Shown here piece by piece: positions 59,001 to 64,000 of a DNA stretch of 64,000 bases. The notes under the pieces were generated by a model. That model saw nothing but the letters and a program-made list of their open reading frames with translations. It had not been told where the DNA came from and made no database searches. The stretch comes from Branchiostoma floridae (lineage: Eukaryota > Chordata > Leptocardii > Amphioxiformes > Branchiostomatidae), in assembly GCF_000003815.2 (NCBI RefSeq), contig NC_049984.1, positions 4,044,695 through 4,108,694 of the forward strand, in the 5' to 3' direction. Each line of letters opens with the position of its first letter. Within the stretch, counting starts at the first letter, position 1. The position numbers and the translations under genes are program-made.

Positions 59001-62000
59001 CATCAAATTTTATAGCAATGAATCCTTCGCTTCTTGCTACCGAAAGCAGACGTTTCCTGAGGTGCCTGTCGTTTTTCCACACTTCTGCACGCACTCGTTC
59101 AACAAAAATAGACACAACGGCTCACGGTTATTACCATAAGTGAGATCATGTGGCGCAGCGGCAGCGTGTTTGCCTCGGGACCGAAAGGTCTCGAGTTCGA
59201 ACCCGGCTGCGTGCCACCGATCTTGTGCCCATGTTAAGTGATTCAGCAATACGGCTGGCAATTTCCAAGATCTGCTGAATCACTTTACATGGCTTTCCTC
59301 GCTTCACTCAGGTGAAAATGAGTACAGGATTTCAGCCCCGTAGTGGTCTTCCACACAACTGTACGGCCCACTACTCCCGTATCTCATCCAAACCTTTTGG
59401 GCATGAAGTGCTTTCGGATTCCCCTCAGCGGGCGCGAGAGACAAAGTTAAGGCCATGAGCCAATGTTTAGCGAGATTGTTCAAAGCAATGTCAAAGTTGG
59501 AAACTGTGCACGGAGATAGCGGTTGACATTTGTTTTGAAGGCTGATAAGTCGTAGACTGGAGGGAAACAAGTGTCGTTGAGAGATTTCCATAGTTTTGCT
59601 GTCCGTGGAAAGAAACTGTTGCTGTAAAATCTTAAGCCTTCATCTTAGTCTAAATTAGACTGACTACACTGACTGTTACAGGGAGAGTAATTTTCCAGGG
59701 GAGTTTAGCTTAGCATGGACTCCCCTGGCCAATTTCCCGATTTTTTTTACCAAATTCTACGATCCCCGCACCCCCGTAGGAAGGCCTGGTGGAAAAAAAA
59801 CATGAACCTAAGCGTGGACTGACTCTCCTGACCATGTCCTCGATTTTTTTGCCGAAGTCTACGATCCCCGCACCCCCGTAGGAAGGTCTGATGGAGGCTA
59901 CCCGATCCTGTGTACGAGAGTTGTGTGTGAAAACTCGGACGTGCGTTGCCTCCGTTAGTGACGTCGGGAATACTTACTTCAAAACGACCTTTTCTCCAAC
60001 ACCAGAAGCAGAATCTCAAAGTGCACTTCGGAATTATTCATGCTACTAGAAAGGTCTGATATGCAGTGCCAAAGGCACGGTACGGTCTGCACTTCTTTCC
60101 GTGTGGCTCCCAGAGCGTCACATGCGTTATTCTTTTCAGGTCGACCTTGCGTGTCATGTGCAGAGTCTAACGCAGCTGGCCGAGGCATATTGGGGTGGGA
60201 AATCAGCGTCAGATTCACAAAAATGAAGCGAGAGGGTCAAAGGTCATTATAATGGTTTTCTTACGGCTGTACACGTGTATGTAAAAATGCAAGTAAAACT
60301 TTAAGACAGATATGGTGACTTAAATCTAAAAGCAGATATTTGGGATTTATGAGACCATGGGACGAAGCAATATCCTGGGTTAGACGTCGATACTGTTTCG
60401 GCCCATTGATACGGTTTTGCAAACCAAAGGACCAGTTATTTCTGCGCTGAAAAATGTCTCTACGAGCCAGCTGCATCGCTACATTAGTAACGCTGTGACC
60501 AGCTCCATTCATGGCTCTCAAACTAGATGATCTATTCTTTGAAAACATCGTGCAAAAATATGACTTCTAAAGCATCCTCTACTATTCGGCATTTCAGATT
60601 CTTTTGTCAACCATGAAATACGGGAAGTTAGTCTTTACATGCGAACTGCTTTCAGTGTATTGAATCGCTTTGACGAACGCACCCAATGGCCCTCGAGCTA
60701 AAAGATGCTTTCTTTGGTCCGATCAAAACAAATTTCAAACAGAACCAATCTTCTTTGGCCTTCGGGACTCCGCCATCAACAGAGAAATACGGCACATTAG
60801 TATTTACCTGCCAGCTGTATTCAATGCTTTGACCACCACCCCCGTGACCTTTAGGGTAGAAGATACATTCCCTCATAAGGACGTATTCACATAATAAAGA
60901 AAAAATGAATTCAAAATAGCCAATCTTCTTCGGCCTTGAAGACTCTGTCATCAACTGGAAAATAAGGAAAAGTCCTGAATTACGAACACAGCTTACCGGT
61001 GTGAGGATTCACCAGGGTCTGAAAATGTTTCGCGTTTCTGTTCTTCATGTCGAACAAATAATGAGGTGACCTGAAACTAACTCAATTTAACAGACGAAGT
61101 TTAGAGAAAGCTAGTTTTGCTCCGGTGGCCAAAAGAAACACGTACGCGTGGGTTCAGCCAGGTGTATTTCCGCCTCAGACGCACGGAGCTTTGCTTTGGT
61201 GAATAAGGCTCTATCAAAAGCATGTCTTGTTGAAATCATCTTTGTGACAGGTCCTGGGACGTCACTCAAAGTTCCTTGTAGTCTCATTACTCGTCATAAA
61301 GGACTTAAAAGTCATGTAGACAAGATCTGTAGTTTCTGCGTCATTGCACTACTCAAAGTGTGTTTATTTGAGCCTATCTTTTAATTGGTGTTTGGAATTA
61401 CAATTGCGCAAATAAATGTTCATACAAGTGAACCCTACGGTTGATAGATTCGGTTTTTCCGTTGTTTTTCCGTTCAAGCCGAACGTTTCCCCGGTTGGGA
61501 AGAGCCAAACCTGAAGCACGTTAAGGAATTCACAGTATTCTTGTGGACAGAATCGGGAGCAATCTTTCATAAGCAAGGGATGACACAAGCAAAACAGTAC
61601 CGTTTACTCCTTCTTAGATCTGCTGCGTTGTGTCGGTAGCTATTTATCGGGTATGCGCAACAAAGTGGATCATACGAAATAATGGCCTGCAGTATCAACT
61701 CGGCAAGATTGTTTTCTATTCGTGGCGTATAGACTTAACGACGGACTCAAATCACAAAGCCAGGAAGAGGTACAATTTAAGCACGTTGAAGGAAAAATAT
61801 TCGATCTGCATAATGTATGAACGACCGGCTAAAGGCTAACCGCTTAAGTCACTTACACAGAATCTATTTACCAGGGCCATACGCTCGGGATGTGCCTTTA
61901 TTTAGCTATCAAACAAGCAATTACCATCTTCAAACAGCAGCAACATCACATCAGGAACAGTACGAACTGTATCAGCGTGTCTTATCGCATACGGCTTTGA

Positions 62001-63617
62001 AGGCAATGTTTGAATGCCCTGATGAGCTGGAACATTTTTCGCTCCTCCTCAAAGACATTCTTCCATGGCTGAGTTCGTCTGCCGCAATGTTGCGACCTGC
62101 ATCTGAAGTGTTTTACATTGACGTACTAACAGTCAAGTTTTAAATGGGTTTATAAATATCATAGATAAATGGTAATGATATTGCATGATTTCTATTCAAA
62201 AAAATTCAAATGCCATTCTCTATTCTTTGAAAATCAGTGATCGTAAAAAAAACTTGACAATTTCCTACCTAAGATCGGCCTGATAGAATTGAAGGAAATT
62301 AGATCCTGGTGAAAGTATACCATGGAAGATGATGTCAAGTCTGGACCGAGCGTAAATTCCATCCGGCAAATTTTGTCGTTTTTTGGCTATTTCCACATTT
62401 TGCACTGGTCAAAAAAACCTACAACACCCACCGTCGTCAGGCAATGAATTTTTTCCATTGCCAATCTTGTTGTTGTTGTTCCGCTTAACAGGTAAACCGT
62501 CCTGAGGCATAACACACCAGTTGTTTGTTGTTTTTTTGCAGTAAGAAAAAGCTGTATAAGACAGGACTGTAAAGATTGATCCACATCGGAAATTATGATT
62601 TACTGTTTTTGATAAGTTTTATGTAATCTTTAAATAGCAAGCTCAAGGTGGATTCTCACTAGACTAGACCCGCATTTAACGTCCTATCCAAAAAACGGCC
62701 CCATCGAAAGCTAGGCTCTCATTTTGAACTGCGTTTAGGGGAAAAGGTGAAAAGTACCATTACCAAGGGCACAACACTGGAACCTACAGTGGATTCGAAC
62801 CCCAAACCTTAGGTTCAAAGTCAACAACCCTCACCACAAAAAAAACACCTTAAGTTACTACAGCCTAAAAGTATAGTGAGTAAGTAGGTATCTTCAAGGT
62901 GTAGCTGTTCTCAAACACGGGGCCTCCATCTCACGTCCTTCCCAAGGAACGGCCCTAACCAAAGCTAGGTACTCGTTTTCAATTGAGTTAGGAGCGAAAA
63001 TAGGTGAAAAATACCATTACCAAAGGCACAACATTGAGGCCTGTCGGCCAGGAATTGGAACCCAGAACCTAAGATTCAAAGTCAACAACCCTCACCACAA
63101 AAACATATTACTACTGCCTAATAATCCAGGCGATTGGTGCAAAAATTGCTCAAATTATGGTAAAAGCATGGAACTTGGCACAAGTGCTCTATACAACAAT
63201 AGAAGTGATTCTAGGGGTGGAGCCAAAAGAAACCTGCTTTTACATGGCAACTGTAAAAAATATAGTAAGGGAAAGTAAGTAAATCTGTCCTACCTCGTTG
63301 ACGAGCGCGAACGGCATGACCAGTAGCCCCACGGTCAGGTCGCTGACGGCCAGGGAGATGAGGAACCAGTGGTGCGGGCGCCTCAGCTTGCTGTCCGTCA
63401 GGCAGGCGTAGATCACCAGGCTGTTGCCCACAACGATGAGGAAGATGACCGGCGACATGATGGCGACCAGGAGCGTGGTCACGATCGGGCTGTACGGGAT
63501 CTCCGGCGGCAGCAGGGCGAGGCAGACCCGAGGAACATCGGGCCCGAGGTCCGTCGAGTTGAACGAGGCATTGCCCGTATCATAGTCATAGAGGCCACAG
63601 TAAGTGGCGTTCATCAT
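50309..63617 (-). CDS. Aminergic GPCR, alpha-2-adrenergic-like (6 exons)
   Basis: Exons 63617-63294, 57013-56886, 56314-56141, 55208-55010, 51329-50880 and 50602-50309 close in phase (0,2,2,0,0) to 522 aa. ATG 63617 has G at -3. The extracellular N-terminus has NxS/T sites (NAT, NAS, NST). TM1-TM2 lie in exon 1. MPFALVNEV and W-FG--WCEI at the TM2-TM3 border resemble alpha-2 receptors. Asp127 (3.32) is the amine anchor. DRY is at 144-146. Cys120 and Cys196 would form the TM3-ECL2 disulfide. Ser208, Ser209 and Ser212 at the start of TM5 correspond to catechol-contacting serines. Intracellular loop 3 is about 200 residues. CWLPFF (456-461) is TM6, and NPAIY (493-497) TM7 with a short tail ending in Cys. 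Expected role: Gi-type class A receptor for a catecholamine or tyramine-like ligand; ligand inferred only. Vertebrate alpha-2 genes lack introns in this region, so the five introns are notable. The N gap lies in intron 4. Confidence 0.92.
51481..51626. repeat. AG microsatellite and adjacent 50-bp tandem duplication
   Basis: (AG)n over 51481-51533. The block GAATGTAACGTTATATATG...TCATTGA then occurs twice in succession. It lies in GPCR intron 4, about 150 bp upstream (in transcript orientation) of exon 5. Confidence 0.85.
52095..52885 (-). repeat. Tandem array of tRNA-SINE-like units
   Basis: Units start near 52101, 52381, 52661 and 52748 (280-bp period, the third truncated). Each begins with a reversed B box ('gggactcgaacccgcgccg'), then 'ccagc..agctcacaaaccca', 'ccactaaccacta', 'atggtcagtttggcggcg' and 'gttac'. 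In GPCR intron 4. Confidence 0.75.
53910..54180 (-). repeat. 5S rRNA-derived SINE, second copy
   Basis: The minus strand reads 'ggcctcgtggcgcgttgg', 'cccgatccctcgatatcgga', 'tcttggatgtgagacc', then the same body as 35094-35363. More diverged in the 5S boxes. Confidence 0.75.
54618..54947. mobile_element. TAGCCTCCATAGCAGGCTCT inverted-repeat element containing the assembly gap
   Basis: 54621-54692 and 54874-54947 are reverse complements (TAGCCTCCATAGCAGGCTCT end, 'ggcacttttgct', 'tttctttttgtactgg'). The 100-N gap lies between the arms. A short hairpin of the same ends is at 57989-58028. Confidence 0.7.
54693..54792. other. Assembly gap (100 N)
   Basis: A run of exactly 100 N, the usual placeholder for a gap of unknown size. 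It lies inside an inverted repeat, which often stops assembly. Confidence 0.99.
55649..55943 (-). pseudogene. Two duplicated fragments of the GPCR TM5-side exon end
   Basis: Minus-strand 55704-55649 and 55943-55896 each encode FFPYVV(L/F)S with flanking sequence like the true exon 3 end at 56170-56125, spaced about 235 bp. Both have lost the GT donor (ATGGGAC or ATGTGGG in place of GTGAGAC), so they are remnants. Confidence 0.7.
55967..56028. repeat. CA microsatellite
   Basis: (CA)n with CAGACA interruptions, between the duplicated exon fragments. Confidence 0.9.
56459..56510. repeat. TG microsatellite at the edge of a duplicated exon half
   Basis: (TG)n running into the copied TM4 coding sequence at 56511. 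Confidence 0.9.
56511..56665 (-). pseudogene. Duplicated 5' half of the GPCR TM4 exon
   Basis: 56511-56665 matches 56244-56400 almost base for base, including the exon acceptor and about 65 nt of coding sequence (MNYARLQSS, GALILTVWVLA). The TM4 frame then runs into the TG repeat. A partial copy, 267 bp away from the real exon. Confidence 0.85.
56689..56735. repeat. TG microsatellite
   Basis: (TG)n with TCTG interruptions, on the other side of the duplicated exon half. Confidence 0.9.
57067..57346. repeat. Palindromic MITE in GPCR intron 1
   Basis: TAGTAGAGTTTTCTTT left, AAAGAAAACTCTACTA right. Inner arms TCTAACTGGAGTTCTGCTTC and GAAGCAGAACTCCAGTTAGA, and GCCGATGTAGGTGGC with complement, also pair. 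Confidence 0.8.
58083..58250 (-). repeat. 5S-SINE body fragment with internal duplication
   Basis: 'gttctcgaggcacctcctca', 'aacacgggaccc', and a second 'cgggacccccattttacgtc' 'tcttccg'. The 5S head is missing. A 58138-58205 segment ('gtagca.caggacct.agtgctac') is locally duplicated. Confidence 0.5.
58300..58445 (-). repeat. tRNA-derived SINE
   Basis: The minus strand starts CTCCGTGGCCTAGCGGTAAC (A box) then 'gcaactccgctgcttggcc'. A body with two 'gatcc..tggaa' duplications follows. Confidence 0.6.
59146..59300 (+). repeat. tRNA-derived SINE
   Basis: GTGGCGCAGCGGCAGCG (A box) and GGTCTCGAGTTCGAACCC (B box). GTGGCGC at the start pairs with GTGCCAC 62 nt on, as an acceptor stem would, but the T-stem does not pair. 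Body GATCTTGTGCCCATG and TTTACATGG. Confidence 0.7.
59750..59905. repeat. Tandem duplication, about 112 bp
   Basis: 'ctacgatccccgcacccccg' 'taggaagg' occurs at 59758 and 59860 with similar flanks ('gatttttttt', 'tggactgac'). Confidence 0.8.
60590..60970. repeat. Three diverged tandem units, 170-190 bp
   Basis: Each contains a 'tcaacc/tcaaca' then 'gaaatacgg' or 'aaaataagg', 'cattag', 'caatcttcttcggcctt' and 'gactc.g.catcaac'. GPCR intron 1. Confidence 0.6.
61817..62143 (+). other. Open frame of unknown origin in GPCR intron 1
   Basis: A 108-residue frame with ordinary composition (DELEHFSLLLKDI, SSAAMLRPASEV). No family is recognised and there is no splice partner. Listed as a possible but unproven coding fragment, antisense to the GPCR. 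Confidence 0.15.
62650..63110. repeat. Two tandem copies of a SINE-like repeat
   Basis: 62655-62850 and 62905-63110 share 'acggcccc', 'aaagctagg', 'ctcgtttt', 'ggtgaaaa.taccattacca', 'gcacaacattg' and 'ttcaaagtcaacaaccctca'. GPCR intron 1. Confidence 0.75.
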
Positions 63618-64000
63618 GGCACAGGAAAACAATTTTACAATTTACAAAGAAGGCCGAGGGAACAAAGCTGTGCCTTGAAAACCAGCGCCCGCCTTTTCTC
63701 TAGGTATCGTTACACCCCAATCATTTCTGACGAAAAACAAAGAAAAATTATATAAGAGATACGCTGAGTCACATAGGGGACTGAAGCACAACACTTCTAG
63801 AGACCTGTTGCCGGACCGTAGATCGAATGATTGAAAACGGACACGGACGCAGGACTGAAACAATCCCTGCCAGCTATGGGTCTGCTACTGGAGAGTTTTC
63901 CTTCGGTCGACAAACTAAAAGCAGCTGGCGCTCAGCCAATGGGCTGTGCTTTGTGAGAGCATGCGCACTACACTAAATCCATGTCTGTACTGCGTATGTC

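Noticed and set aside
59146-59222. Possible tRNA gene
   Set aside because: A and B boxes and a pairable acceptor are present, but the T-stem does not pair and the sequence runs into the SINE body shared with 42295.

Overview
The window looks like chromosomal DNA from an invertebrate deuterostome, most probably a lancelet (Branchiostoma). This is inferred from small exons spread over kilobases of intron, an animal CIBAR/FAM92 gene, an aminergic GPCR, CD225 (dispanin-type) genes, an NHL-repeat membrane protein, and a very high density of short palindromic MITEs, 5S- and tRNA-derived SINEs and LINE tails. There is one assembly gap of 100 N (54693-54792).

Layout. (1) 1.7-19.6 kb: two paralogous CD225 genes in head-to-head order. 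The minus-strand copy has exons at 10002-9945, 3490-3324, 2350-2222 and 1878-1699. The plus-strand copy has exons at 14144-14159, 16237-16295, 18635-18766 and 19423-19605. Exon number and phases (1,0,0) are the same; they differ mainly in a proline/tyrosine-rich hexapeptide array present only in the first. (2) 23.0-32.2 kb, plus strand: a six-exon gene for a 746-residue predicted type II membrane protein. Its cytoplasmic tail carries four YxxM motifs spaced exactly 11 residues apart, a PxLPxK SH3 motif, two NPxY motifs and two YEDG repeats. These are followed by one membrane anchor, a Ser/Thr-rich stalk and an NHL beta-propeller ectodomain. This is the most unusual object in the window. (3) 34.9-44.9 kb, plus strand: an eight-exon CIBAR (FAM92) BAR-domain gene, 294 aa. 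(4) 50.3-63.6 kb, minus strand: a six-exon alpha-2-adrenergic-like aminergic GPCR, 522 aa, with all hallmark residues and with fragments of its TM4/TM5 exon duplicated nearby. The CIBAR and GPCR genes converge.

All four multi-exon models were assembled by hand from splice sites. Phases close at every junction, and each model gives one open frame from an ATG in good context to a stop. Most of the remaining DNA is repeat-derived: at least two palindromic MITE families beginning near TCTCCAAGCAGA, a larger palindromic family beginning near TTCACACGTG, LINE 3' fragments, 5S-rRNA-derived SINEs, tRNA-derived SINEs, mini- and microsatellites and several nested insertions. One MITE landed exactly on a CIBAR splice donor and duplicated it.

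The genes do not form an operon or pathway. The only evident functional grouping is the CD225 pair. No prokaryotic features, CRISPR arrays or intact transposase genes were seen.
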